Of a DNA stretch of 64,000 nt, positions 36,059-44,147 are shown piece after piece. Position 1 is the first letter of the stretch; each line of letters begins with the position of its first letter. Position numbers and translations under genes: made by a program. The notes below the pieces were generated by a model, which was not told where the DNA came from, ran no database searches, and saw only the letters and a program-made list of their open reading frames with translations. Origin of the DNA: Labedaea rhizosphaerae (GTDB lineage: Bacteria > Actinomycetota > Actinomycetes > Mycobacteriales > Pseudonocardiaceae); contig NZ_SNXZ01000006.1 in assembly GCF_004362825.1 (NCBI RefSeq), positions 1 through 64,000 on the forward strand, read 5' to 3'.

Positions 36059-36775
36059 GTGGCGGGCAGGCGAACGCCGACCTCGGTGATCGTCACGATC
36101 GTGCTGGCCCTGCTGGTCGCGGCGGGGTCGGTGACCGCGGCGGCGCTGATGCGGCCGTCGGGCCGGTCGGGCGCGCAGCCGTCCCGCTCCAGCACGCCTG
36201 CACCGGCACCCGACCAGGGGATCGACCCGTCGGCGTGCAAGCGCGGACCGTGCAAGGTGCTCGGCACGGTGATGGTCGCCGGGACGGCGGTCGACCTGGT
36301 CGCCGACCGCGACGGCACGTCGGGCTGGTTGCGGATCGGCGGCGGCGGCACGGGCTCCGGGCGGGTGATCGAGACGAAGATCACCAAGCTCGGGGTGAAG
36401 CTCACCCACAGCTCGTTGCAGTGCCAGGCCGGCACGATCTCCGCGTGCCTGATCCGCGGGTCCTACGACGGCGGGGTGGCCGGCGAGGTCATCGTCGGCC
36501 GATCGGATTCGTGGAGCCCGCTGGAGACCCAGTTCCAGTCCAGCGCGGGCTACCTCGCGTTGTCGAACGTCTCCGGGGACGCCGCGCCCGAGATCGTCGC
36601 CATCCAGTACGACTGCCAGGGCGCGGACGCCTGCTCCGACGGCCTCGTGTTCGGCCAGGTCTTCCAGGCCAACGGGACCGAACTCGGCTGCACCAGGCAC
36701 CACTACGCGAAGCTGGAGAACATGCCCGGTTACCCGAACATCCAGCTTCGCGGAGTGGCCATGGTGAACTGCTAG
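36059..36775 (+). CDS. Membrane-anchored extracellular protein, unknown
   Basis: The 238-residue product has one N-terminal transmembrane anchor near TSVIVTIVLALLVAAGSV, a Ser/Pro linker and an extracellular domain of about 175 residues with eight cysteines (for example CKRGPCKVLG, CQAGTISACL, CQGADAC), likely disulfide-bonded. The motif SGDAAPEIVAIQYDC resembles FG-GAP-type repeat strands but only one copy is clear. GAGGGGAGG precedes the GTG. Lies between the carboxylase and the symporter with its own direction. Confidence 0.65.
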   Translation: MAGRRTPTSVIVTIVLALLVAAGSVTAAALMRPSGRSGAQPSRSSTPAPAPDQGIDPSACKRGPCKVLGTVMVAGTAVDLVADRDGTSGWLRIGGGGTGSGRVIETKITKLGVKLTHSSLQCQAGTISACLIRGSYDGGVAGEVIVGRSDSWSPLETQFQSSAGYLALSNVSGDAAPEIVAIQYDCQGADACSDGLVFGQVFQANGTELGCTRHHYAKLENMPGYPNIQLRGVAMVNC

Positions 36776-36817
36776 CTAAACGGTGCCGGTTGGCGCTCTC
36801 TTCGTTCGCGCGGGTCT

Positions 36818-36879
36818 CGGCCCTTTCATGGCCTGCCTCGCTCCGGTCGCGAGCGACCTCCACGAGACAGGCCGGGCCG
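36818..36879. terminator. Large imperfect hairpin between convergent genes
   Basis: Outer CGGCCC/GGGCCG (36818-36823, 36874-36879), a middle 11-bp stem with one mismatch (36830-36840, 36863-36873) and an inner CGCTC/GAGCG pair make an extended stem between the anchored protein and the symporter. Confidence 0.5.
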
Positions 36880-36890
36880 AAACCGCGGCA

Positions 36891-38294
36891 CTAGACAGAC
36901 GCTGTTTCCCTGACTTCCCGCTCCTCGACCCTGGGCTTCGGCTCGACCTGCTCGCCGCCCAGCAGCGGCGGCGGGGTCGGGGTGTTGAGCACCTCGTCGT
37001 CGAGCAGGCCCTCGCTGCGGGCGACCAGCACCGGGACGGTGATCTGGCCGGCCACGTTGGTGGCGGTGCGCATCATGTCCAGGATCGGGTCGATGCCGTA
37101 GACGATGGCAACGCCGGTGGCGATCACCTCGGGCGGCAGGCCGATCGTGGACAGGGTCAGCGTCAGCATGGTGAACCAGCCCGTGGTGCCCGCGGTGGCC
37201 AGCGCGCCGAACACGGCGACCAGCACGATGCCCACGTACTGCCAGAACGACAGGTGGATGCCGAAGAGGTTGGCGATGAAGATCGTCGCCACCGCCGGGT
37301 AGACCGCGGCGCAACCGTCCATCTTGGTCGTGGTGCCCAGCGGCACGGCGAAGCCCGCGTACCCGGGTTCGACGCCGAGGTTCACCGCGGTCTGGCGCGA
37401 GAGCGGCAGCGTCGCGCCGGAGGACCGGGACACGAACGCGAACTCCAGCGCCGTCCACGCCTTGCGGAAGAACATCAGCGGGCTCACGTGCCCGACGAAG
37501 CGCAGCAGGATCGGGTAGACCACGAACAGCACGATCAACGTTCCGATGTAGACGGACGCGATCAACGAGAACAACGGCTTGACGAACTCGTTGCCGTAGG
37601 TGGCGAACGCGGTGCCGATCAGGCCGAGCACGCCGATCGGGGCGAGCCGGATGATCCAGCCGAGGATCTTCTGGATGACGTCGAAGACCGCGCGGTTGAC
37701 CGTGACGAACGGCGCCGCCTTCTCCCCGAGCGCGAAGGTCGCGACGCCGACGATCAGCGCCAGGAACACGACCTGCAGTACTTCACCTTCGGCGAAGGGG
37801 CTGAAGAAGTTGTCCGGGACGATGTTGGTCAGGACCTGCCACCAGTCGCCCTGGCTGCGGTCGGCCAGCTTGTCCAGGGTGGCCTGTGAGGGCTTCAGCG
37901 GGGCCATGCCGCTGCCGGGGCTGCCGATCACGCCGATCGCGATGCCGATCAGCACGGCGATCAGCGACGTGGTCGCGAACCAGGCCACGGTCTTGCCGCC
38001 GAGCCGGGCCGCAGTCCGGGTGCCGCCGAACTGCCGCAGGCTGTTGATGCCGACGACGATCGCCGTGAACACCAGCGGGACCACGGTGAACTGCAGCAGG
38101 TTGGTGAAGATCGTGCCGATCCGGTCCAGCGTCGTGACCAGCCAGGACGCGTCGGTGGTCTTCGCGATCCACCCCAGCAACGCGCCGAGGACCAGCGCCA
38201 CGAGGGTGGCGATACCGAAGATCAGGTTGAGCCGGGAGCCGCGACGCTGGGTGACTGGGGCCTCGGTCGCGGTGGGGGGTGGCGTGTCCGACAT
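36891..38294 (-). CDS. Dicarboxylate/amino-acid:cation symporter (DAACS family)
   Basis: The 467-residue carrier has about eight transmembrane helices plus two re-entrant hairpins: SRSSGATLPLSR (HP1, the Ser-rich motif) and PLGTTTKMDGCAAV (the NMDGT equivalent, here KMDGC). GIDPILDMMRTATNVAG carries the family Asp residues for substrate. The family imports C4-dicarboxylates or acidic/neutral amino acids with H+ or Na+. GGAGG precedes the ATG. TGGTCCA boxes lie upstream. Confidence 0.87.
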   Translation of the reverse strand: MSDTPPPTATEAPVTQRRGSRLNLIFGIATLVALVLGALLGWIAKTTDASWLVTTLDRIGTIFTNLLQFTVVPLVFTAIVVGINSLRQFGGTRTAARLGGKTVAWFATTSLIAVLIGIAIGVIGSPGSGMAPLKPSQATLDKLADRSQGDWWQVLTNIVPDNFFSPFAEGEVLQVVFLALIVGVATFALGEKAAPFVTVNRAVFDVIQKILGWIIRLAPIGVLGLIGTAFATYGNEFVKPLFSLIASVYIGTLIVLFVVYPILLRFVGHVSPLMFFRKAWTALEFAFVSRSSGATLPLSRQTAVNLGVEPGYAGFAVPLGTTTKMDGCAAVYPAVATIFIANLFGIHLSFWQYVGIVLVAVFGALATAGTTGWFTMLTLTLSTIGLPPEVIATGVAIVYGIDPILDMMRTATNVAGQITVPVLVARSEGLLDDEVLNTPTPPPLLGGEQVEPKPRVEEREVRETASV

Positions 38295-38311
38295 GCATGC
38301 CTCCGCAGAAA

Positions 38312-38411
38312 GGACTGAACTGGTCCAGTCCAACGGGTCAATGCGTCGGAATCTTCCACCAAACGAGGGACAGTGGTGACTGTCTCACGTAGTGGACCAG
38401 AGTTGGTCCAC
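38312..38411. promoter_or_regulatory. Repeated TGGTCCA/TGGACCA boxes upstream of the symporter
   Basis: GGACTG...CAGTCC (38312-38331) encloses ACTGGTCCAGT (38319-38329). A second palindrome, GTGGACCA-N4-TGGTCCAC (38392-38411), overlaps the maf 3' end. The shared TGGTCCA core suggests sites for one regulator (GntR-like by appearance). Confidence 0.45.
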
Positions 38412-39008
38412 CGTGACCCCCACCTCGGCGAGCAGGCGGCGGGTGAGCGGCAGGCTGATGCCGATGACGCTGGACGGGTCGCCGTCGATGCCCTCGACGA
38501 ACCAGCCGCCGAGCCCGTCGAGGGTGAACGCGCCCGCGACCTTCAACGGCTCCTTCGTGGCGATGTAGGCGTCGAGTTCGGCGTCGGTCGGGGTGCCGAA
38601 GCGGACCGTGGTGGACTGGGTGCCGGTGGCGCTCGCCGTGCGCCGGCCCTGCTCGACGCGCAGGACCGCGTGGCCGGTGAGCAGGTCGCCGGTGGTGCCG
38701 GCCATGGCCGCCCAGCGCTTGCGGGCGACCTCGGGCGTGTGCGGCTTGCCGAGCAGTTCGCCGTTGTGGTGCAGCATCGAGTCGCAGCCGATGACCACGC
38801 AGTCGGGGTGTGACTTGGTGACCTCGGCGAGCACGGCGGCCGCCTTGGCCTCGGCCAGCGCGACGACGACGTGTTCGGGTTCCGGCGCGGGAAGCGCCGC
38901 CGCGATGGCGTCCTCGTCCACACCGGACACGACGACGTGCGGGGTGATCCCCGCGGCCTCGAGCACGGAAAGCCTTGCGGGGGAAGCGGAGGCGAGCACG
39001 ACCTGCAT
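38385..39008 (-). CDS. maf: Maf-family nucleotide pyrophosphatase
   Basis: The 207-residue enzyme has LASASPARL near the N-terminus (nucleotide-binding loop), VVIGCDSML with the metal-binding Asp, LGKPHTPEVA, and the C-terminal EGIDGDPSSVIGISLPL. Maf proteins hydrolyse non-canonical or canonical NTPs to NMPs and are tied to septum/house-cleaning functions. ATG has TAGGCT 6 nt upstream (leaderless). In many actinobacteria maf neighbours accE and accD; here about 8 kb separates them. Confidence 0.9.
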   Translation of the reverse strand: MQVVLASASPARLSVLEAAGITPHVVVSGVDEDAIAAALPAPEPEHVVVALAEAKAAAVLAEVTKSHPDCVVIGCDSMLHHNGELLGKPHTPEVARKRWAAMAGTTGDLLTGHAVLRVEQGRRTASATGTQSTTVRFGTPTDAELDAYIATKEPLKVAGAFTLDGLGGWFVEGIDGDPSSVIGISLPLTRRLLAEVGVTVDQLWSTT

Positions 39009-39014
39009 GCCGCC

Positions 39015-39020
39015 AGCCTA
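39015..39020 (-). promoter_or_regulatory. -10 element of leaderless maf
   Basis: TAGGCT on the minus strand ends 6 nt before ATG and overlaps the 3' end of the next gene upstream. Confidence 0.4.
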
Positions 39021-39704
39021 GCCAGCGAGGATTTCGTCGACATAGGTGCAGCCCACCAGTTCGCGCACGAGCTGGTCGGCTTGCGTCCAGCGGAGGCGGG
39101 GGTCGCCGAACTGGAGGGTGCGGGCGTCGGCAAGGACGGGACGCGGCCGCGGCCAGCCGGTGCGGAACAGCCCACCCGACGCGCCGCTGACGAAGGACCG
39201 CGCCCGCACGGCGACGTAGCCCCGTTTCAGCCACGGGCAGGCTTTCACGGCGATGCGGGCGCAACGCAGGCAGAGCGGCGGGTGGGTGTTCTGGGCGCGT
39301 TCGGGCCACCCGGGCCACTCGTGGCGTTGGTCCTGGATGAGCCAGAGCGTGCCGTGTTCGTTGCGGTCGGCGGGTCCGGCGCAGATCTGGCACAGCAACC
39401 GGCGCATGGCCCGGCGTTGGCGCAACGGGTGCATCTGGCGGTAGAGCGGTTCCCCGACTCCCGGCCGCGACGAGACACGCGACCACAGCAACCCGTTCTC
39501 GTCGCGATCGACCGAGGACTCGTCGGCGTAGGCGATGCCCTGCCGCGTCTCGACAACGGGCGCGTCCTGTACCTCTTCGGCACTCCACCGCGCGACGTAC
39601 GGCACCGGACCGTGCGGCCCGCGGAACACCGGCTTGCCGGCCCGCGGCAACTCGAGTCGGATGCCCGCAGCGGCCGGGTTGCCGTGCAGCAGCTTGCTGG
39701 CCAT
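39018..39704 (-). CDS. Unknown protein with Cys pairs, next to XRE regulator
   Basis: The 228-residue protein has no signal peptide or membrane segment. Two cysteine pairs, CQIC and CLRC, about 45 residues apart, each followed by basic residues, suggest a zinc ribbon; WLKRGYVAVRARSFVSG and the Trp-rich RHEWPGWPERAQNTHPP are conserved-looking. Function unknown. It is divergent from the XRE regulator across a shared palindrome and may be its target. GAGGTG lies upstream of the ATG. Confidence 0.65.
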   Translation of the reverse strand: MASKLLHGNPAAAGIRLELPRAGKPVFRGPHGPVPYVARWSAEEVQDAPVVETRQGIAYADESSVDRDENGLLWSRVSSRPGVGEPLYRQMHPLRQRRAMRRLLCQICAGPADRNEHGTLWLIQDQRHEWPGWPERAQNTHPPLCLRCARIAVKACPWLKRGYVAVRARSFVSGASGGLFRTGWPRPRPVLADARTLQFGDPRLRWTQADQLVRELVGCTYVDEILAG

Positions 39705-39781
39705 TCGTCGACACCTCGTCTTGTTGCCGTTCCGTGCTTCGCTTTTCGCGGAGCGGCAACCGACGCTAGGGACAGCGGAGC

Positions 39782-39807
39782 GTCACACGTTGTACAAAAT
39801 GTGTGAC
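39782..39807. promoter_or_regulatory. Operator-like palindrome before the XRE regulator
   Basis: GTCACAC (39782-39788) and GTGTGAC (39801-39807) flank the inner palindrome TTGTACAA (39790-39797). It lies between divergent genes, 12 bp upstream of the regulator's -10. Confidence 0.5.
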
Positions 39808-39818
39808 TTTGCGCGGTC

Positions 39819-39824
39819 TAAGCT
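39819..39824 (+). promoter_or_regulatory. -10 element of leaderless XRE regulator
   Basis: TAAGCT ends 7 nt before the ATG. Confidence 0.4.
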
Positions 39825-39831
39825 GGCGGTC

Positions 39832-41046
39832 ATGGCCGAAGCAACGCCGCACGTCGGTAGTCGTGTGCGCTATTGGCGGCTGCGCCGCAACCTCGGCCGC
39901 AAGCAGTTCGCGGACATGGTCGGCCGTTCCACGTCCTGGCTGGACAAGGTGGAGAAGGGCGAGCGCGAGCTGACCCGGTTGCCGTTGCTGGAGCGGGTCG
40001 CCGACGCCTTGGGCGTCGATCCGGCCGCACTGACCGATTCCATCCAGGCTGCTCGCACCGCGCAGTGCGTCGACGCGGCCGAAGTGCAGGCCATTCGTTC
40101 GGCCCTGGGGCGCTATCCGGGCTTGTCGGCTCGTGACAGCGGGCGTGTCGGTGTCGTCGGCATTCAGCGGCAGGCCGCATACCTTGATCAAGCATGGCTG
40201 TCGTCCCATTTCGCGGTGGTGGCGCGGCACCTGCCGCAACTCATGGACGACGCCCAGCGCGCCGTCCTGGTCACGACAGCCGCCGAACAGGTGGCGGCGT
40301 ACCGCGTGCTGGTGACGACCTACCGGTTGGCGTCGTCCATGTTGCTGAAGTTCGAGGCGAACGACGTGGCTTGGCTGGCGGCCGATCGGGCCATGCACAC
40401 CGCCCTGCGGATCGACGACACCTGGAGCCTGGCGCGGGCAACGCGCAGCGTGGCTCGCGCGATGACGAGCACCGGCCAGCGCGACGAGGCGATCGCGACG
40501 TCGCTGGACATGGCGGACCGGATGCACGACGAGACCAATCGAAACGAACAGGAACTGTTGTCGCTCTACGGAATGCTGTACCTCAGCGCCTCGATCACCG
40601 CCGCCGGCCAGGACGACGCGCGCCTCGCCCGTGACATGCACGACGAAGCCATGGCCGCGGCGCTGCGCTTGCAGCCGCACCACCGGACGCACCAGACGTT
40701 CTTCGGCCTGACCAACGTGCTCATCCACCGCGTATCGGCACTGGTGCGCCTGCACGAGGCCGGGCGGGCGCTGGAGTTCGCGGCCACGATCGACCCGGCG
40801 ACGGTCGCGGCGCTGTCCGCGGAGCGCCAGGCCAATTACCTGCTCGACTTGACCGAAGCCAACACGCAGGCGGGCCGCTACCGGGAGGCCGTTCGGCTGC
40901 TGGGCCGCGCCGAACTCGTTGCACCCGAAGAGGTTCGCTGTCGTCCGCTGGCCCACGGGTTGTTGCGCTCGTTGCTGCACAACACCACCGGGGAGCCCGC
41001 GCGGATGGTGAAGCGGATGGCCGACCGGGCAGGAGTCACCGCGTGA
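39832..41046 (+). CDS. XRE-family regulator with TPR-like C-terminal domain
   Basis: The 404-residue protein has an N-terminal Cro/CI HTH (about 8-68: SRVRYWRLRRNLGRKQFADM, then STSWLDKVEKGERELTRLPL), and a long all-helical C-terminal region with repeated Ala/Leu-rich helix pairs like TPR arrays of actinobacterial XRE proteins (for example DIDDTW... and LARATRSVARAM). It probably senses a ligand or partner through that region and binds the upstream palindrome. Its stop overlaps the flavoprotein start by 4 bp (GTGA), so the two are functionally linked. Confidence 0.83.
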   Translation: MAEATPHVGSRVRYWRLRRNLGRKQFADMVGRSTSWLDKVEKGERELTRLPLLERVADALGVDPAALTDSIQAARTAQCVDAAEVQAIRSALGRYPGLSARDSGRVGVVGIQRQAAYLDQAWLSSHFAVVARHLPQLMDDAQRAVLVTTAAEQVAAYRVLVTTYRLASSMLLKFEANDVAWLAADRAMHTALRIDDTWSLARATRSVARAMTSTGQRDEAIATSLDMADRMHDETNRNEQELLSLYGMLYLSASITAAGQDDARLARDMHDEAMAAALRLQPHHRTHQTFFGLTNVLIHRVSALVRLHEAGRALEFAATIDPATVAALSAERQANYLLDLTEANTQAGRYREAVRLLGRAELVAPEEVRCRPLAHGLLRSLLHNTTGEPARMVKRMADRAGVTA

Positions 41047-41585
41047 GCGAACGCGTCCTCTACCTGATGATCTGCGGAGCCGGACCGGCCGACCAGATCG
41101 ACCGCATGGTCAAGCTGGCACAGGCCGATGGCTGGGACGTCTGGTGCGTGGCGACGCCGAGTGCGATCGAGCACTTCCTCGACCTCGACGCGCTGGCCAA
41201 CCTGTGCGGGCACCCGGTCCGCACCGGCCACCAGCGCACGGGACAACCGGCGCTGCCCAAGGCCGATGCCGTGGTCGTGGCCCCGGCGACCTACAACACG
41301 ATCAACAAGTGGGCCGCGGGCATCGCCGACACCTACGTGCTGACCCAGCTCGCCGAGCTCACCGGGCTCGGCGTGCCGATCGTGGTGCTGCCGTTCGTCA
41401 ACACGGCGCTGGCCGCCAACCGGGTGTTCCTGCGCAGTGTGGACGAACTGCGCGCGTCCGGGGTCACGGTGTTGTTCGGGGACGGTGGTTTCGTGCCGCA
41501 TCCACCGCGGACGGGCGGCCAAGCGATGGAGCGGTATCCGTGGCGCGCGGCCCTCGACGCAGTGTGGACGAGGTCCCAACGCTGA
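41043..41585 (+). CDS. HFCD-type flavoprotein (phosphopantothenoylcysteine decarboxylase-like)
   Basis: The 180-residue protein has the fold of homo-oligomeric flavin Cys decarboxylases: VLYLMICGAGPA opens the FMN-binding Rossmann-like domain, and VVVAPATYNTINKWAAGIAD matches the PASANT motif region of Dfp/EpiD. The substrate-clamp PxMNxxMW motif reads PFVNTALAANRVF, so decarboxylation of the usual substrates is doubtful. It probably binds FMN and may act as a redox or ligand sensor with the regulator it overlaps. GTG start. Confidence 0.78.
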   Translation: MSERVLYLMICGAGPADQIDRMVKLAQADGWDVWCVATPSAIEHFLDLDALANLCGHPVRTGHQRTGQPALPKADAVVVAPATYNTINKWAAGIADTYVLTQLAELTGLGVPIVVLPFVNTALAANRVFLRSVDELRASGVTVLFGDGGFVPHPPRTGGQAMERYPWRAALDAVWTRSQR

Positions 41586-41670
41586 GGGCCGTTTCACCCG
41601 TTGTCCGGAGCATATTGCGCCTTGGGCAAGGCGTGCACCTTCCGGGTGTAAACCCTTGTATTGACGATGC

Positions 41671-41985
41671 ATGCGCCAGTACCCACGACTTGTGCGCAAG
41701 TTCCTCCTCCTCCTCGTCGTCGTGGTTGGTGTCCTGGCATGGATCTTCAGCACGGCGAGCCGGTGGCGTCGGGTGCAAGGTCGGTCTCAGTTGGCCACCC
41801 GACGCCAGCAGGGTGGGGCTCAGCCAAGAAGCGCTGGCAGAACAACTCTCGGTCGAGCGCTCCACGATCCAGCGCTGGGAGCCGGCGCCCGTCGGATGAT
41901 CAGCGAACTGCTGGCCCGCGAGCGCCGCAACACCACGCCAGGGCTGAGATCCCTGGCGCACCGTGCTGGAGTGGCGGATGCCTGA
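41671..41985 (+). pseudogene. Decayed region with XRE HTH fragment
   Basis: In one frame, residues encoded at about 41799-41899 read VGLSQEALAEQLSVERSTIQ, then RWE, an intact Cro/CI recognition helix, but the frame stops three residues later. The overlapping frame starting at ATG 41671 encodes a hydrophobic run (FLLLLVVVVGVLAWIF) and then the +1 translation of the same HTH, ending RRMISELLARERRN. Neither gives a whole protein. It is best read as the remains of a second regulator gene ahead of the second flavoprotein. Confidence 0.55.
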
Positions 41986-42505
41986 CCGCGTGCTGTACCT
42001 GATCGGCTGCGCAGCACCTCCGGTTCAGGACTTGGGTGCTTTGGTCGACCTCCTGCGGCCGCACGGCTGGCGTACCTGCGTGATTCCGACGCCCGCGGCC
42101 GCGGACTGGTTCGACACGGACGCCATGGCGAGGATGGCAAGGCACACCGGCTTTCCGGTACGCAGTACCAGCCGTCGTCCGGACGACCCGACCAGCCTGC
42201 CGCCGGCCGATGCCGCACTCGTGGCCCCGGCGACGTTCAACACGATCAACAAGCTGGCCGGGGGTGTCGCGGACAACTTCGCGCTCGGGCTATTGCACGA
42301 AGGCATTGGACGAAGGATGCCCACAGTGGTCATGCCCTACGCGAAGCCGGCTCTCGCTGCACATCCCCTTTTCGCCGAGAGCTTGTCGACACTGGCGAGC
42401 TGGGGCGTCAAGGTGCTGGAAAACGAGCTCGTCCGACCGCCGACCAAGAGCCAGCCGTTCCGCTGGCAGCGCCTCGAAGCAGCGCTATTGGAGCATTTGA
42501 GGTAA
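41978..42505 (+). CDS. Second HFCD-type flavoprotein
   Basis: The 175-residue paralogue of the upstream flavoprotein begins MPDRVLYLIGCAAPPVQDLG and carries ALVAPATFNTINKLAGGVAD in the PASANT position, then TVVMPYAKPALAAHPLF in place of the PxMNxxMW clamp. The two share layout and loops but differ at many positions, so the duplication is old. The ATG overlaps the end of the decayed upstream frame. No intact regulator of its own remains. Confidence 0.76.
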   Translation: MPDRVLYLIGCAAPPVQDLGALVDLLRPHGWRTCVIPTPAAADWFDTDAMARMARHTGFPVRSTSRRPDDPTSLPPADAALVAPATFNTINKLAGGVADNFALGLLHEGIGRRMPTVVMPYAKPALAAHPLFAESLSTLASWGVKVLENELVRPPTKSQPFRWQRLEAALLEHLR

Positions 42506-42551
42506 CGAACCGCCTGGCTCCCCCGGGGCCAGTAGTTCGAGGGAAGGCGTG

Positions 42552-43058
42552 ATGAGAGCGGTGCTACGGATCAGAGGCGATGTGGTCGACGGGGAGAGAT
42601 CGACGGCCACAGCCGATGACAGCCGGATCGCGTTGGTCGACCACTACCTCGGCGAGCTGTCGGCGCGCCCGCGCGGTGGTGTCGTCTTCCTGGAGCTTGA
42701 CCGTGCTGGCGACGGCTTCGTCGGTCTTGACCGCTACCGCCACGTCGTGGACGGGGCTCCGACGGAAACACCCGAGGTGATCGAGTACGTGCGGGTGGGT
42801 GTCCTGGGGACCCTCGGCGCCGCGGAGTGGGTGAGGCTCCGGGTCGGCTCCGACGAGCTGACCGTGTGTGCCACGGACCGCGCCGACTCAGTGGATGATC
42901 AACCCCGCGTGCTGTACGACGGCGGAGTCCCGTACTACTTCCCCCCGACGACGGTCGTCCCGTTGGCGCAAGTACGCCGGCTCATGGTCGATTTCGCCAC
43001 GACAGGTCAATGGTCTGACGCTGTGCCCTGGAAGCCGCACGATCAGATGCTCGTGTGA
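42552..43058 (+). CDS. Imm1-like immunity protein, first tandem copy
   Basis: The 168-residue protein ends in the Imm1-like block VLYDGGVPYYFPPTTVVPLA and VRRLMVDFATTGQWSDAVPW, where a tyrosine/proline strand and a terminal helix plus Trp are family landmarks. The N-terminal half has paired strands (VFLELDRAGDGFVGLDRYRH). Imm1 proteins neutralise nuclease-type polymorphic toxins. No toxin gene is adjacent. ATG follows GAGGGAAGGCGTG; the downstream copy has a nearly identical leader. Confidence 0.65.
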   Translation: MRAVLRIRGDVVDGERSTATADDSRIALVDHYLGELSARPRGGVVFLELDRAGDGFVGLDRYRHVVDGAPTETPEVIEYVRVGVLGTLGAAEWVRLRVGSDELTVCATDRADSVDDQPRVLYDGGVPYYFPPTTVVPLAQVRRLMVDFATTGQWSDAVPWKPHDQMLV

Positions 43059-43113
43059 CCCGGCGTGCGGCGCTGGACGCCGAGCTGTTCCACGCGGTCC
43101 GAGGGAGCGCGTG

Positions 43114-43608
43114 ATGATCGGGACGCTGCGCATCGGTGGCGATGATGTCGGCTCCGAGCGAGGTCTCACCGCGACCACGGCGGACGAGCGGATCGCGCTG
43201 GTCGATCGGCTGCTCAGGAGGGCGTCGGTTGATCCGATCGGTGACGTCATCCACCTCGAAATAGACCGCACGGGCGACGGTTTCGCCGCGCTGGACCGGT
43301 ACCGCGAGGTCGTGGACGGCAGTCCGGTCGAGGCGCCGGAGTTGATCGAATTCATGCGCGTGGGCGTCGCCGGGCAGTTCGGCGCGGCCGAGCACGTCGT
43401 GAACCGCCTTGGCTCGGGACAGCGGGCAGTTCGTACCACCTACAACGCCAGCCCCGTTCAGCGGCAAGTGTTGTACGACACCCACGTGCCGACCTACTTC
43501 CGGTCAGAGGCAGTGCTGCCGCTGGACGCGATCCGCGCGCTGATGATCGATTTCGCGACGACCGGCGAGTGGTCCGATTCCGCTTCTTGGCGGGTCACCA
43601 CTACCTGA
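43114..43608 (+). CDS. Imm1-like immunity protein, second tandem copy
   Basis: The 164-residue paralogue shares the same order of blocks: MIGTLRIGGDDVGSERGLT, IHLEIDRTGDGFAALDRY, VEAPELIEFMRVGVAG and LPLDAIRALMIDFATTGEWSD. Leader GAGGGAGCGCGTG precedes the ATG. It ends with stop TGA directly abutting the stop of the convergent DinB gene. Divergence between copies suggests different toxin partners. Confidence 0.65.
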   Translation: MIGTLRIGGDDVGSERGLTATTADERIALVDRLLRRASVDPIGDVIHLEIDRTGDGFAALDRYREVVDGSPVEAPELIEFMRVGVAGQFGAAEHVVNRLGSGQRAVRTTYNASPVQRQVLYDTHVPTYFRSEAVLPLDAIRALMIDFATTGEWSDSASWRVTTT

Positions 43609-44106
43609 TCAGCCCGTTTCGCCGTCGATCTGCTCGCGGAGGATGTCGAGGTGGCCGGCGTGCCGGGCGGTCTCCTCGATCATGTGCACGTAGATCCACC
43701 GCAGCGACACCCGGCCGAGGCGGTGGTGCGGCACGTTGTCGTCCAGCTCGTGCGCCGACGCCACTTCGCGGGAGAGCGCGCACTGCTTCTCGTAGGCCGC
43801 GATCAGGGACTCCACGGTGTCGTCGTCGGACAACGTGAACTCCTGCTCGGTCGGCATCCGTGGCGGGAGGTCGTCGCGGGCGCCCATGCGGCGCAGGAAC
43901 CAGCTCTCCTCCACCACCGTCAGGTGCTTGACCAGCCCGCCGATCGTGGTCAGCGACGGCACCAGCCTGCGGCGCGCATCCTGCTCGGACACGCCACGCG
44001 CCTTGCGCACGACTTCGGTGCGGTAGTAGTCCAGGAACGTCGCCAGGACCGAACGCTCGTCGGCGGTGGCGACCTGCTCGTCGGGGAACAGCGGGGGTTC
44101 GGTCAT
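43609..44106 (-). CDS. DinB-family (DUF664) protein
   Basis: The 165-residue protein has the DinB four-helix bundle: FLDYYRTEVVRKARGVSEQD, LTTIGGLVKHLTVVEESWF with the first His, and the C-terminal IYVHMIEETARHAGHLDILR carrying two His residues that bind a metal. Many members are thiol transferases (bacillithiol or mycothiol S-transferases); actinobacterial ones likely use mycothiol. TAGGTT 7 nt upstream of ATG suggests a leaderless mRNA. Confidence 0.82.
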   Translation of the reverse strand: MTEPPLFPDEQVATADERSVLATFLDYYRTEVVRKARGVSEQDARRRLVPSLTTIGGLVKHLTVVEESWFLRRMGARDDLPPRMPTEQEFTLSDDDTVESLIAAYEKQCALSREVASAHELDDNVPHHRLGRVSLRWIYVHMIEETARHAGHLDILREQIDGETG

Positions 44107-44113
44107 GCGCTCG

Positions 44114-44119
44114 AACCTA
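44114..44119 (-). promoter_or_regulatory. -10 element of leaderless DinB gene
   Basis: TAGGTT on the minus strand ends 7 nt before ATG. Confidence 0.4.
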
Positions 44120-44147
44120 GCCAGCCGACGAGCCGGTCGCCGCCGAA

